From the NCBI RefSeq assembly GCF_025145645.1, contig NZ_CP102252.1, forward strand, positions 434,001 through 498,000: a stretch of 64,000 nucleotides of DNA, given 5' to 3'. The DNA is from Alistipes senegalensis JC50. GTDB taxonomy: Bacteria > Bacteroidota > Bacteroidia > Bacteroidales > Rikenellaceae. The notes under the pieces were generated by a model. The model was given only the letters and a program-made list of their open reading frames with translations. It was not told where the DNA came from and did no database searches. Made by a program: the position numbers and the translations under genes. Positions 44,284 to 52,990 of this stretch are shown in pieces (position 1 is the stretch's first letter; each line of letters opens with the position of its first letter).

Positions 44284-44454
44284 ATACTCAAAAACGGCAC
44301 ACGAATTGCAATTTTAATTCGCAGGGGTGGGAATCGGTCAAGGTAACTAATTCTTTTATCTTTGATATGTTTTACACATCTTTCTGTTTATTTTCTGTTT
44401 GCACACGGTATGCGCAGTGATGCGTGTACGACCCGAGACCCGCCCCTTTTTTTC

Positions 44455-46425
44455 TTATAATATCAATCGCTGTATCTTATTCGCAATGGTCACTTTCACT
44501 TTGTTGTAGCCGGTCAGCCGTTGCATGATCTCTTTCATCTCGTCGTCGGGAAGTTCGTCGTCCAGCTTCGCCTGCAACTCCTTGATCAGCGCCTCGATGA
44601 CTTTCGATTTGTAAAGCGTCACGGCCTTCGGGACCCCCACGGCCAGCATCTCGGCGTCGGTTTCCAGGTGTATTTCCTTGCGCCGCCACAGCTCGCTGGG
44701 CACGTAGTTGTCGTCCGCCGTGAGGATGTCCACCGACATGTTGCACACCTCCGGGTCGATGTGGTTCAGGAAAACGTGCGCCGGAACCTCCACACCGGTC
44801 CCCAACTGCGTCCACTGTTCGCGGTAAACATTCATAATCTTGGCGTAGACCGGATTGCGGAACTCGATGTTGTCGTCGCTCAGCTCCGCGAAGATCACCT
44901 CCGCGACGTTGCACGCCACCATCGTCCGCCCCTCCTTGAAGTCGAACGAGCAATGGCCGTATTTCAGGAGGTATTTCACGATCTCGCGCTCCAAAGCCTC
45001 GAAACTGCTCCCCGCCTCGACCTGTTTGACGAACTCCACCTCGGGCTGCGGTGCCTCCCGCTGCCTCAGCGTCGTCTGCCGGCGCAGGAAGTCGTCCGTC
45101 TCGCGGTCGCCCGACGTGGTCATGCGCTTGCGCGCCACCTCCGAGATCAGAATCTGCTCGTCGATGTCCATGATCCGCGCGCACTCCTTGATGTAGACCG
45201 AACGCTGGATCGGGTCGGGTATCTGCGACACCGACTGCACCATGTCGGCGATCAGCGCAGCTTTTTTGATCGGGTCGCCCTGCGCGTCCTTCAGCAACAG
45301 TTTGGCCTTGAATTCCAGAAAATCCTGCTCGTTGGCGCGGATATACTCCTGCAACTCGGCAGCCGTGTGGCTGCGGGCGAACGAGTCGGGGTCCTCGGGC
45401 TCGGGCAGCAGCACCACGCGCACGTTCATCCCCTCTTTCAGGATCATGTCGATACCGCGCAGCGAGGCGTGGATACCCGCCGAATCGCCGTCGTAGATGA
45501 CCGTGATGTTCTTCGTAAAGCGGTTCAGCAGGCGTATCTGCTCCGTCGTGAGCGACGTTCCGGACGACGCCACGACGTTCTCCACCCCGGCCTGGTGCAT
45601 CGAAATCACGTCGGTATAACCCTCGACCATGATGGCGAAGTCCTGCTGCTGAATGGCTTTCTTGGCGAAATAGAGGCCGTACAGTTCGCGTTTCTTGCTG
45701 TATATCTCGCTCTCGGGGGAGTTCTGGTACTTGGCAACCTGCTTGTCCGTGCGGAGCGTGCGGCCTCCGAAGGCCACGATGCGTCCCGAGATGTTGTGCA
45801 CGGGGAAGATCACCCGGTCGCGGAACCGGTCGTAAAGCGATCCGTCGCTCTCGCGGGCCAGCGAAAGTCCCGTCGAGAGGAGGAACTCCTTCTTGTAACC
45901 CGCCGCCAAGGCGTCCTTCGACATCCGGTCGCCTTTCGCAGGGCAGAATCCGAGTCCGAATTTCTTGATCGTGGCGTCGGTCATCCCGCGCTTCTGGCGG
46001 AAGTAGGCCAGTCCCACGCTCTGTCCTTCGGTTTCGCGCTGGAGGTAGTTGGCGAAATACTCCGCGGCCCAGCCGTTCAGGGCGAACATCGACTCGCGGT
46101 CGTCGTTGCGGCGCACCTCCTCCTCCGACATCTCCTTCTCCTTGACCTCGATGCCGTAGCGCTTGGCCACCATCTTCAGGGCCTCGGGATAGGTGATGTT
46201 CTCGTGCTCCATCAGGAAGGTCACGGCATTGCCGCCCTTGCCGCATCCGAAGCACTTGTAGACGCCCTTCGAGGGCGACACGACGAACGACGGGGTCTTC
46301 TCGTTGTGGAACGGACAGCACGCCTGATAGTTCACGCCCTTTCGTTTGAGCGTGACGTATTCGCCGATAATATCCACGATATTGGCGGCGGCGTAAATGC
46401 GGTCTACTGTTTCCCGGTCGATCAT
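44455..46425 (-). CDS. dnaG: DNA primase
   Basis: 656 residues from the ATG at 46425 (MIDRETVDRIYAAANIVDII); the open frame extends further but the family starts here. Zinc finger CHC2: ACCPFHNEKTPSFVV...YKCFGCGKGG. Catalytic core: YRFRDRVIFPVHNISGRIVA, FGGRTLRTD, TOPRIM IMVEGYTDVISMHQAGVENV and VIYDGDSAGIHASLRGID. The last ~150 residues are the DnaB-binding region. It makes RNA primers at the replication fork. The -7 box is only 5 bp from the ATG. Confidence 0.95.
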   Translation of the reverse strand: MIDRETVDRIYAAANIVDIIGEYVTLKRKGVNYQACCPFHNEKTPSFVVSPSKGVYKCFGCGKGGNAVTFLMEHENITYPEALKMVAKRYGIEVKEKEMSEEEVRRNDDRESMFALNGWAAEYFANYLQRETEGQSVGLAYFRQKRGMTDATIKKFGLGFCPAKGDRMSKDALAAGYKKEFLLSTGLSLARESDGSLYDRFRDRVIFPVHNISGRIVAFGGRTLRTDKQVAKYQNSPESEIYSKKRELYGLYFAKKAIQQQDFAIMVEGYTDVISMHQAGVENVVASSGTSLTTEQIRLLNRFTKNITVIYDGDSAGIHASLRGIDMILKEGMNVRVVLLPEPEDPDSFARSHTAAELQEYIRANEQDFLEFKAKLLLKDAQGDPIKKAALIADMVQSVSQIPDPIQRSVYIKECARIMDIDEQILISEVARKRMTTSGDRETDDFLRRQTTLRQREAPQPEVEFVKQVEAGSSFEALEREIVKYLLKYGHCSFDFKEGRTMVACNVAEVIFAELSDDNIEFRNPVYAKIMNVYREQWTQLGTGVEVPAHVFLNHIDPEVCNMSVDILTADDNYVPSELWRRKEIHLETDAEMLAVGVPKAVTLYKSKVIEALIKELQAKLDDELPDDEMKEIMQRLTGYNKVKVTIANKIQRLIL

Positions 46426-46430
46426 ACGCG

Positions 46431-46438
46431 CAAAGATA
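46431..46438 (-). promoter_or_regulatory. -7 box of dnaG, nearly touching the start codon
   Basis: TATCTTTG on the minus strand, 5 bp before the dnaG ATG. Transcription would begin at or within a few bases of the start codon. No clear -33 element at standard spacing. Confidence 0.45.
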
Positions 46439-46512
46439 CGGAAAAATATCAACAATGATATAGGACATACGCCCGGGGCCGCGAAATCCGTTATTATTCC
46501 ACAAAAATTACA

Positions 46513-46520
46513 TACCTTTG
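46513..46520 (+). promoter_or_regulatory. -7 box of uvrB, nearly touching the start codon
   Basis: TACCTTTG ending 5 bp before the uvrB ATG, with a weak TTA at -33 spacing (46491). Predicts a very short or absent 5' leader. Confidence 0.5.
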
Positions 46521-46525
46521 CATTC

Positions 46526-48574
46526 ATGGATTTCAAACTCGTATCGGACTACGCCCCGATGGGCGACCAACCGGAGGCGATCGGACAGCTGGTGAGCTCG
46601 ATCGAACACGGCTCGAAGCACAACACGCTGCTGGGCGTGACGGGCTCCGGGAAGACCTTCACGGTGGCCAACGTCATCGCGCGGCTGAACCGTCCGACGC
46701 TGGTGCTGAGCCATAACAAGACCCTCGCGGCGCAGCTGTACGGGGAGTTCAAGAACTTCTTTCCGGAAAATGCCGTGGAGTATTTCGTCTCCTACTACGA
46801 CTACTACCAGCCGGAAGCCTACCTGCCGTCGTCGGACACCTATATCGAAAAGGACCTCCAAATCAACGCCGAGATCGAGAAAATGCGCCTCGCCACGGTC
46901 GCCACGCTGCTGTCGGGACGCCGCGACGTGATCGTCGTGTCGAGCGTCTCGTGCCTCTACGGCGCGGGCAACCCCGCGGACTTCCACGCCACGGCCATCA
47001 ACATCAAGGTCGGGCAGGTCGTGAGCTACAAGCACTTCCTCTACAAACTGGTCGAGGCGCTCTACACCCGCACCGAACGGGAGCTGGAGCCGGCGACGTT
47101 CCGCGTCAACGGCGACACGGTGGACATCATGGCGGCCTTCGGGGAGTTCGGCAACCAGTGTTTCCGGGTGATGTTCTTCGACAACGAGGTCGAAGCCATC
47201 CAGTCCATCGACCCTGTGACGGGGCAGCGCATCCAGTCGCTCGACAGCCTGACGCTCTACCCCACGAACCTCTTCGTGACGACCAAGGAGCGCATCAACA
47301 CCGCCGTGCAACAAATATACCTCGACCTGGGCCAACAGATCGAGTTCTTCGAACGCGCCGGACGCCCGATGGAGGCGCAGCGCATCAAACAGCGCGTGGA
47401 GTACGACCTCGAAATGATCAAGGAGCTGGGCTACTGCCCCGGCATCGAGAACTATTCGCGCTATTTCGACGGCCGCGCCGCCGGGACGCGCCCCTTCTGC
47501 CTCATAGACTATTTCCCGAAAGACTATCTGATGGTCGTGGACGAAAGCCACGTCACCCTGCCGCAGGTCCACGCCATGTTCGGCGGCGACCGGGCCCGCA
47601 AGGAGAACCTCGTGGAGTACGGCTTCCGCCTCCCGGCCGCCAAGGACAACCGCCCGGTGACCTTCGCGGAGTTCGAACAGCTGCAAGGCACCTCGATCTA
47701 CGTGAGCGCCACGCCGGCCGACTACGAGCTGATGAAGAGCGAAGGGGTGATCGTCGAACAGCTGATCCGCCCCACGGGGCTGGTGGACCCGCCGTTGGAG
47801 GTGCGCGTGACGGTGAACCAGATCGACGACCTGATCGGAGAGATCGACAAGCGCGTGAAGAACGACGACAAGGTGCTCGTGACGACCATCACCAAACGTA
47901 TGGCCGAGGAGCTCTCGAAATATTTCGACCGCGTGGGCGTGCGCAACCGCTACATCCACTCGGACGTAGACACGCTGGAACGCATCCAGATCCTCGAAGA
48001 CCTGCGGGCCGGGATGTTCGACGTGCTGGTGGGCGTGAACCTGCTGCGCGAGGGTCTCGACCTGCCGGAGGTGGCGCTCGTGGCCATCCTCGACGCCGAC
48101 AAGGAGGGATTCTTGCGCAACGTGCGCTCCCTCACGCAGATCGCCGGACGCGCCGCCCGCCATTCGCAGGGCAACGTCATCCTCTACGCCGACACCTGCA
48201 CCGACTCGATGCGCTACGCCATCGAGCAGAGCAACCGCCGCCGGGAGAAGCAGGTGCGCTACAACATGGAGCACGAAATGCTGCCGCGGCGTGCGCAGCG
48301 CAGCGGCACGGGACAGAGCACCCTGCTGACGGGACGCGACACCCCGGATGTCAACCTGACGGCCTACCCCATCGCCGAGGACCACTACGCTGCGGTGGCT
48401 GACGTGCAGAAGAACTACGTGGCCAGCGAGAACATCGACGCCCTGATCGACAAGGCCCGCGAAGAGATGGAACGGGCGGCCAAATCGCTGGATTTCCTCG
48501 CCGCGGCGAAATTCCGCGACCGGATGTACGAATTGCAGAAACTCCGCGAGGAGAACAGAAACAAACGGAACTGA
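46526..48574 (+). CDS. uvrB: Excinuclease ABC subunit B
   Basis: 682 residues from the ATG at 46526. It is the damage-verifying helicase subunit of nucleotide excision repair. Walker A LGVTGSGKTFTVANV, the beta-hairpin region FVSYYDYYQPEAYLPSSDTY, helicase motifs LMVVDESHVTLPQVHAMFGG, GTSIYVSATPADYELMK, VLVGVNLLREGLDLPEVALV and QIAGRAARHSQGNVILYAD, and a C-terminal UVR motif (AREEMERAAKSLDFLAAAKF) that contacts UvrC. All expected parts are present. The repeat array begins 3 bp after the stop and probably ends transcription. Confidence 0.96.
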   Translation: MDFKLVSDYAPMGDQPEAIGQLVSSIEHGSKHNTLLGVTGSGKTFTVANVIARLNRPTLVLSHNKTLAAQLYGEFKNFFPENAVEYFVSYYDYYQPEAYLPSSDTYIEKDLQINAEIEKMRLATVATLLSGRRDVIVVSSVSCLYGAGNPADFHATAINIKVGQVVSYKHFLYKLVEALYTRTERELEPATFRVNGDTVDIMAAFGEFGNQCFRVMFFDNEVEAIQSIDPVTGQRIQSLDSLTLYPTNLFVTTKERINTAVQQIYLDLGQQIEFFERAGRPMEAQRIKQRVEYDLEMIKELGYCPGIENYSRYFDGRAAGTRPFCLIDYFPKDYLMVVDESHVTLPQVHAMFGGDRARKENLVEYGFRLPAAKDNRPVTFAEFEQLQGTSIYVSATPADYELMKSEGVIVEQLIRPTGLVDPPLEVRVTVNQIDDLIGEIDKRVKNDDKVLVTTITKRMAEELSKYFDRVGVRNRYIHSDVDTLERIQILEDLRAGMFDVLVGVNLLREGLDLPEVALVAILDADKEGFLRNVRSLTQIAGRAARHSQGNVILYADTCTDSMRYAIEQSNRRREKQVRYNMEHEMLPRRAQRSGTGQSTLLTGRDTPDVNLTAYPIAEDHYAAVADVQKNYVASENIDALIDKAREEMERAAKSLDFLAAAKFRDRMYELQKLREENRNKRN

Positions 48575-48576
48575 AA

Positions 48577-48790
48577 CCCGCCTCTTTCTTAGGCGGGGCA
48601 TGATACGATTCCGACACGCCGCGGCTTAACGTCGCCTCCTAAAACCTGCCTCTTAGGCAGGGCGCAACCGGAATTCCTAAACGCCTCAGCCTGCCATCGC
48701 CTCTAAAAACCCGCCTCTTAGGCGGGCGTGATACGATTCCGACACGCTACGGCTTAACGTCGCCTCTAAAAACCCGCCTCTTAGGCGGGG
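48577..48790. repeat. Palindromic repeat array between uvrB and gtrA
   Basis: Four hairpins of the type CCCGCCTCTTAGGCGGG (one reads CCTGCC...GGCAGG with compensating changes), joined by two copies of a ~60-bp unit starting GATACGATTCCGACACGC and including CGGCTTAACGTCGCCTC (48602-48662 and 48730-48789). The last hairpin overlaps the 3' end of gtrA and supplies its stop codon. Confidence 0.8.
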
Positions 48791-49260
48791 AAAGTGAAAT
48801 ATTTGGCCGCAAGGAAACTGTACACCGTCGTCAGCAGCGTCGTGAGCACTTTCGCAGGCGTAGGCCACACCCCGCACACCTCCACGAAGAATTTCAGTCC
48901 TGCATACGTCAGTAGGATCGACCCCGCCACCGACAGCAGGTAGCGCAGCAACTGCGTCCCGGCCCCGAGCGGCGAGCGGCGGAACGCCACGTTGCGGTTG
49001 AGCCAGAAACCCACGAAAAAGGTGAACGGAAAGACGAGGACCATAGCCGCGATATGCGGGGATATGACCACGAATCCCAGATCGAAATAGCGGTGGGCGA
49101 CGACGAAATTGTAAAACAGAAAATAACACAAGGGGTCGAACAACATGTAGGTCACCCCTCCGCAAACGGCGTAGCGGAACACCTGCAAGGGCATCAACGC
49201 CCGGACAGGCTTGATGTAGAAACAGTCGATCGCCCTGATTATCAACTCCGAGATGCGCAT
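48781..49260 (-). CDS. GtrA-family membrane protein
   Basis: 159 residues from the ATG at 49260 (MRISELIIRAIDCFYIKPVR). Four transmembrane helices, and the GtrA pattern: FRYAVCGGVTYMLFDPLCYF, FPFTFFVGFWLNRNVAFR and the C-terminal YSFLAAKYFTF. The family is thought to flip or carry lipid-linked sugars for cell-surface glycans. The final residues PA and the TAA stop come from the adjacent repeat hairpin. The start overlaps the upstream HU/SPOR stop by one base, implying coupling. Confidence 0.87.
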   Translation of the reverse strand: MRISELIIRAIDCFYIKPVRALMPLQVFRYAVCGGVTYMLFDPLCYFLFYNFVVAHRYFDLGFVVISPHIAAMVLVFPFTFFVGFWLNRNVAFRRSPLGAGTQLLRYLLSVAGSILLTYAGLKFFVEVCGVWPTPAKVLTTLLTTVYSFLAAKYFTFPA

Positions 49261-50225
49261 CAACGGGCGGTATAGGTCCACATGCCGGGGAAACGTTCGG
49301 CATGGCTGCCGATGAACTGTTTGCACGGTTCGGCATCGTCCGACGAGAAGGGCGAAACCATGAATTTCTCGCCGAAACGATAGATCCGGCAGCGGAACGC
49401 AGGCTCTTTGGCCGCGATTTCCCGCAGGGCGCGTCCGGCATTTTCGGTCGTACTGAAAACACCCAGCACCACGTAATGACGCCCCGAAAGCAGCGCCGCC
49501 GGCTCTCCGGATTCCGCCTGCACCTCCGCAGCGGGCGTCGTTTCCGGAACGGACGCCCTGGACGATGCCGTGTCGGCCGGCTGCGGGAACTCCTCTACGG
49601 CCGCCGGCTGCTCCGGCTGCGGCGCTTCGGCCAGCGCATCGGGGGCCTCGACCGGGGCCGGCATATCCGCACGCTCCGCCCCGACGGTCTCAACCGCAAC
49701 GGCGTCCGGCTCCGCGGAAAACATCAGAAACTCCCGTCCCCCGTAGACCAGCGCAACCGCGATGGCCGCGACGCCCAGCCACAAGGCCCAGTCGAAACGG
49801 CGCGGAGCGCGGATTTTCACGGGCTCCCGGCCCTGGGGATTCAACCGCCGTTCGAACGCCTCGTCGGGTGTGAAGTTCTTGAATGCCAGCACCCCGACGC
49901 CTTCGACAGTCAATCGGTCGGCCTCCTGCGCACGGGCGAGCCAGCGGTCGTACACCCCCTGCGCCACAGTCTGCGGATCGACCTCCGGAGCCGTCCCGGC
50001 CTTCCGTATGATGCGGGCGATCTCATCGACCAGCGACACGCCCCGCTGCTGCGAGGAGAACGACACCACGCGGCAAGGGGGCTGCACGGTGCGCCTGTCG
50101 ATCCGTCGGGCAGGCCGCCGCTCGGTATAGAGCGTCCCCACCCCGGGCAGGAATACCTCCCCGCCGCCGGCCAACAGATTGCCTACGAGCCTGCCGACCT
50201 GTTCCGTCATCGGTGTAGCGTTCAT
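49260..50225 (-). CDS. HU-like / SPOR-domain membrane protein
   Basis: 321 residues. The N-terminal ~140 residues (LLAGGGEVFLPGVGTLYTER, then VEGVGVLAFKNFTPDEAFER) resemble the duplicated HU-CCDC81-type bacterial domain. One transmembrane helix follows near 148-165 (WALWLGVAAIAVALVYG), then an Ala/Pro/Glu-rich periplasmic linker and a C-terminal SPOR domain (HYVVLGVFSTTENAGRALRE...FRCRIYRFGEKFMVSPF), which binds denuded peptidoglycan at division sites. A DNA- or protein-binding cytosolic part linked to septal wall suggests a role in division. It overlaps lgt by 4 bp. Confidence 0.8.
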   Translation of the reverse strand: MNATPMTEQVGRLVGNLLAGGGEVFLPGVGTLYTERRPARRIDRRTVQPPCRVVSFSSQQRGVSLVDEIARIIRKAGTAPEVDPQTVAQGVYDRWLARAQEADRLTVEGVGVLAFKNFTPDEAFERRLNPQGREPVKIRAPRRFDWALWLGVAAIAVALVYGGREFLMFSAEPDAVAVETVGAERADMPAPVEAPDALAEAPQPEQPAAVEEFPQPADTASSRASVPETTPAAEVQAESGEPAALLSGRHYVVLGVFSTTENAGRALREIAAKEPAFRCRIYRFGEKFMVSPFSSDDAEPCKQFIGSHAERFPGMWTYTAR

Positions 50226-51109
50226 TTTCTCTTCTTTTTAGGGGCGGCGTGCGCTTTCGGCGCCGGAGCGGCCGGTTCCGGGAGCGTCGCGGGCCGTGCG
50301 GCACCCCGCCAGATCATACAGATTCCCAGCAGAATGAAGGGAATGCTGAGCCACTGGCCCATGTCGAGCGTCCATCCCAGTTCGAAAGGCTCCTGCTCGG
50401 TTTTGATGAATTCGATGAAGAAGCGCGTGAGGAACGTGCCGATCAGGCCGATTCCGAAGAGGATGCCCGGGCGGCGGCGCGCCATGTCTTTCTTATAGTA
50501 GAGCCAGCAGAGGATGCCGAAAGTCGCCAGATAGCAGAGCGCCTCGTAGATCTGCGTCGGATGCACGGGGGTCGGCGCGAACTCGGCGACCCATTTGTGC
50601 GAACGCACGAACTCGAAGCCCCAGGGCAGCGAGGTCGCCTGTCCGAAGATCTCCGAATTGAAGAGGTTGCCCAGCCGCACGATGGCCCCGCCGATGCCCA
50701 CCGGGATCATAATGCGGTCCAGCGACCAGATATAGGGCAGTTTGTTCCTGCGCGAGAAGAGCCACAGTCCGATCAGCAGACCGATGGCGGCGCCGTGGCT
50801 GGCCATGCCGCCGTCGCGGAAGCCCGTGATGATGGTCCACGGCTTCGAAAGATACTCCATCGTATCGTAGAAGAGGCAGTGCCCCAGCCGTGCGCCGAGG
50901 ATCGTGGCGAGCGTACCGTAGATGAATATCGACTCCGAGACTTTCTGCGGAAGCCCTTCGCGCCTGACGAAATTATCGAAGAATTTGGCCCCGATCAGGA
51001 TGGCCAGCGCCCACATCAGGCCATAGTACCGAATGTCCAGCGATCCAATGGCAAAGAACACCGGATCGAAATCCCAGACGACGGAAAAAGGTTGGAATAG
51101 TAATATCAT
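50222..51109 (-). CDS. lgt: Prolipoprotein diacylglyceryl transferase
   Basis: 295 residues, seven membrane segments. It attaches diacylglycerol from phosphatidylglycerol to the lipobox Cys of prolipoproteins at the inner membrane; the fimbrillins and other lipoproteins in this window depend on it. The Lgt signature is GIGGAIVRLGNLFNSEIFG; also seen are IRYYGLMWALAI near residue 27, the catalytic-His region DGGMASHGAAIGLLIG and PTPVHPTQIYEAL. The C-terminal ~30 residues are a Pro/Ala/Lys-rich tail. Confidence 0.95.
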   Translation of the reverse strand: MILLFQPFSVVWDFDPVFFAIGSLDIRYYGLMWALAILIGAKFFDNFVRREGLPQKVSESIFIYGTLATILGARLGHCLFYDTMEYLSKPWTIITGFRDGGMASHGAAIGLLIGLWLFSRRNKLPYIWSLDRIMIPVGIGGAIVRLGNLFNSEIFGQATSLPWGFEFVRSHKWVAEFAPTPVHPTQIYEALCYLATFGILCWLYYKKDMARRRPGILFGIGLIGTFLTRFFIEFIKTEQEPFELGWTLDMGQWLSIPFILLGICMIWRGAARPATLPEPAAPAPKAHAAPKKKRK

Positions 51110-51177
51110 TTATTCAAGTTATTGCATTTTTTCGACCGTCCTTTTTATCCGGCCGCCGTACTCGCGGCGTTCCGCCG

Positions 51178-51241
51178 CGTTTACAAGTCTGACCCCACCC
51201 CAAACCCCTCCCTCGGGAGGGACTTGTCGCGACGCAACCGG
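51178..51241. repeat. Dispersed palindromic repeat, copy 2
   Basis: Same sequence as 42961-43023 apart from an A in place of G in GGGAGGGACTTGT, which lets ACAAGTC and GACTTGT pair fully. It lies 69 bp upstream of lgt. Confidence 0.8.
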
Positions 51242-51326
51242 TTTTTTAACCGGAATATCGCTCAAAATATCGGCCGGACTTTCGATCGGGGTTTCGGCCC
51301 AAGCCTTTCACCCTTCACCTTTAACC

Positions 51327-52376
51327 TTACTTCATCTCCTGCAAATTCACCTTCTTCAGCGTGAAGGAAAAGGTGCTGCCCACTCCGGGTTCGCTGCGCA
51401 CCGTGATCCGCTCGCCGTGCGCCTCGACGATGTGCTTGACGATGGCCAGTCCGAGTCCCGTGCCGCCCTGCTCCCGCGAACGGCCCTTGTCCGTGCGGTA
51501 GAAGCGTTCGAAAACACGCGGCAGGTCCTCCTTGCCGATACCCGAACCGTTGTCCTCGACCTCCACCAGAATCTTGTCGAGCATGTCGCGGAAATGGACG
51601 CGCGTCATGCCGCCCTCCTTGCCGTAGCGCACCGAGTTGATGATGAGGTTGACGAAAACCTGACCGATATAATGCTTGTCGGCCAGCACCCAGAAAGGCG
51701 AAGGCAGATTCTCGGCCCCCTTGACCGTGATCTTGATCCCCTTCCGGTCGGCCTCCATCTCGGCCTGCTCGGCGATCTCCTTGGCCAGCGCCACAACGTC
51801 GAACTTCTCCAGATCGAGTTTGTTCATGCTGCTCTCCAGCTTCGAGATGGTGTCGAGGTCGTTGACGATGTTTATCAGGCGGTCGATGCTCTTTTCGGCG
51901 CGTTCGAGATACTTGCGGTTGATCAACTCGTCCTCCAACCCGCCGTCCAGCAGGGTCGAAATGTAGCCCTGGATATTGAATATCGGGGTTTTCAGCTCGT
52001 GGGCCACATTGCCCAGATACTGTTTGCGGAAGCACTCGGCCTCTTTCAGCCGGGCGATCTCCCGGTCGTTGGTGTCGGCCCAGGCCGTGAGCTCCTCGCC
52101 GATGTTCTCGACCCGCTTGTCCTTGAGTTCCGAAAAAATCTCGTTGGTGTGCACATCGCGCGAAAGCACGATCGAATAGATCGGCTTGAGCTTGTAAGCC
52201 ACGTACTTGCGGATGATGAACAGCGCCGCGAGCGCCATCACGACGAACACGCCGGCCGACGTGCAGAGCGTGATCCACCACACAACGTCCAGCAACGTCA
52301 TGCCCGCGGCCACGATGACCGCGGCGAGCAGGGCTATCCACAGCGACGCCCCCTCCTTCGTTTTGATGTGCACCAT
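51327..52376 (-). CDS. Sensor histidine kinase (PhoR-like), no adjacent regulator
   Basis: 349 residues. Two close N-terminal transmembrane helices (SLWIALLAAVIVAAGMTLLD, ITLCTSAGVFVVMALAALFI) with almost no periplasmic loop, a linker, then HisKA with H-box YLGNVAHELKTPIFNIQGYI, and HATPase_c with N-box VFVNLIINSVRYGKEGG, DNGSGIGKEDLPRVFERFYR and GGTGLGLAIVKHIVEAHG. The short loop implies it senses within the membrane or cytosol, or through a partner. No response regulator gene is beside it. It is 12 bp downstream of riboflavin synthase. Confidence 0.92.
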   Translation of the reverse strand: MVHIKTKEGASLWIALLAAVIVAAGMTLLDVVWWITLCTSAGVFVVMALAALFIIRKYVAYKLKPIYSIVLSRDVHTNEIFSELKDKRVENIGEELTAWADTNDREIARLKEAECFRKQYLGNVAHELKTPIFNIQGYISTLLDGGLEDELINRKYLERAEKSIDRLINIVNDLDTISKLESSMNKLDLEKFDVVALAKEIAEQAEMEADRKGIKITVKGAENLPSPFWVLADKHYIGQVFVNLIINSVRYGKEGGMTRVHFRDMLDKILVEVEDNGSGIGKEDLPRVFERFYRTDKGRSREQGGTGLGLAIVKHIVEAHGERITVRSEPGVGSTFSFTLKKVNLQEMK

Positions 52377-52388
52377 AATGTTTCGGGT

Positions 52389-52985
52389 TTACTTCACGTA
52401 GTTTTTCATCAGCCGGGCGATGTACTTGCCCACGATGTCGAATTCGAGATTCACCACCGACCCCACACCGATCCGGCAGAAATTCGTATGCTCGAAGGTG
52501 TAGGGAATGATCGCCACGCGGAACGACGACTCTTTCGAGTCGCAGACCGTGAGGCTCACGCCGTTCACCGTCACCGAGCCCTTCTCGACCGTGCACAGCC
52601 CCCCGCCCTGCGGCTCGTACTCGAAGGTGAAATACCAGCTGCCGTCGGCGTCCTCCTTGGCCGTGCAGACGGCCGTCTGATCGACATGCCCCTGCACGAT
52701 GTGGCCGTCCAGCAGGGCGTCGGGCTTCATCGAGCGTTCGAGGTTGACCAAGTCGCCCTCGCGCAGCAGCCCGAGATTGCTCCTGTCGAGCGTCTCCTTC
52801 ATGGCCGTCACGGTGTAGGTGTCCTCCGTGATGTCCACAACTGTCAAACATACGCCGTTATGTGCTATGCTCTGGTCGATTTTCAACTCCTTGCAGAAAT
52901 CCGCACGCAGGGTAAAATCCTTGTTCTGACGGTCCGTCCGGATCGCCACGACTTCCGCCGTGCGCTCCACGATGCCTGAAAACAT
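52389..52985 (-). CDS. ribE: Riboflavin synthase (alpha subunit)
   Basis: 198 residues from the ATG at 52985, giving the family's MFSGIVE start. Two lumazine-binding repeats: NGVCLTVVDIT and LLDGHIVQGHVDQTAV in the first, NGVSLTVCDS in the second. It dismutates two 6,7-dimethyl-8-ribityllumazine molecules to riboflavin. The end (DIVGKYIARLMKN) is typical. Located between an S24-like regulator (5 bp upstream) and a histidine kinase, so it is probably transcribed with both. Confidence 0.94.
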   Translation of the reverse strand: MFSGIVERTAEVVAIRTDRQNKDFTLRADFCKELKIDQSIAHNGVCLTVVDITEDTYTVTAMKETLDRSNLGLLREGDLVNLERSMKPDALLDGHIVQGHVDQTAVCTAKEDADGSWYFTFEYEPQGGGLCTVEKGSVTVNGVSLTVCDSKESSFRVAIIPYTFEHTNFCRIGVGSVVNLEFDIVGKYIARLMKNYVK

Positions 52986-52990
52986 ACGCT

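Noticed and set aside
44284..44454. Small RNA gene between smpB and dnaG
   Set aside because: A -7 box and a T-tract are present, but there is no -33 element and no stable fold before the T-tract; not enough to call.
48577..48790. CRISPR array between uvrB and gtrA
   Set aside because: Only two full units, spacers are themselves repeated hairpins, no cas genes nearby.
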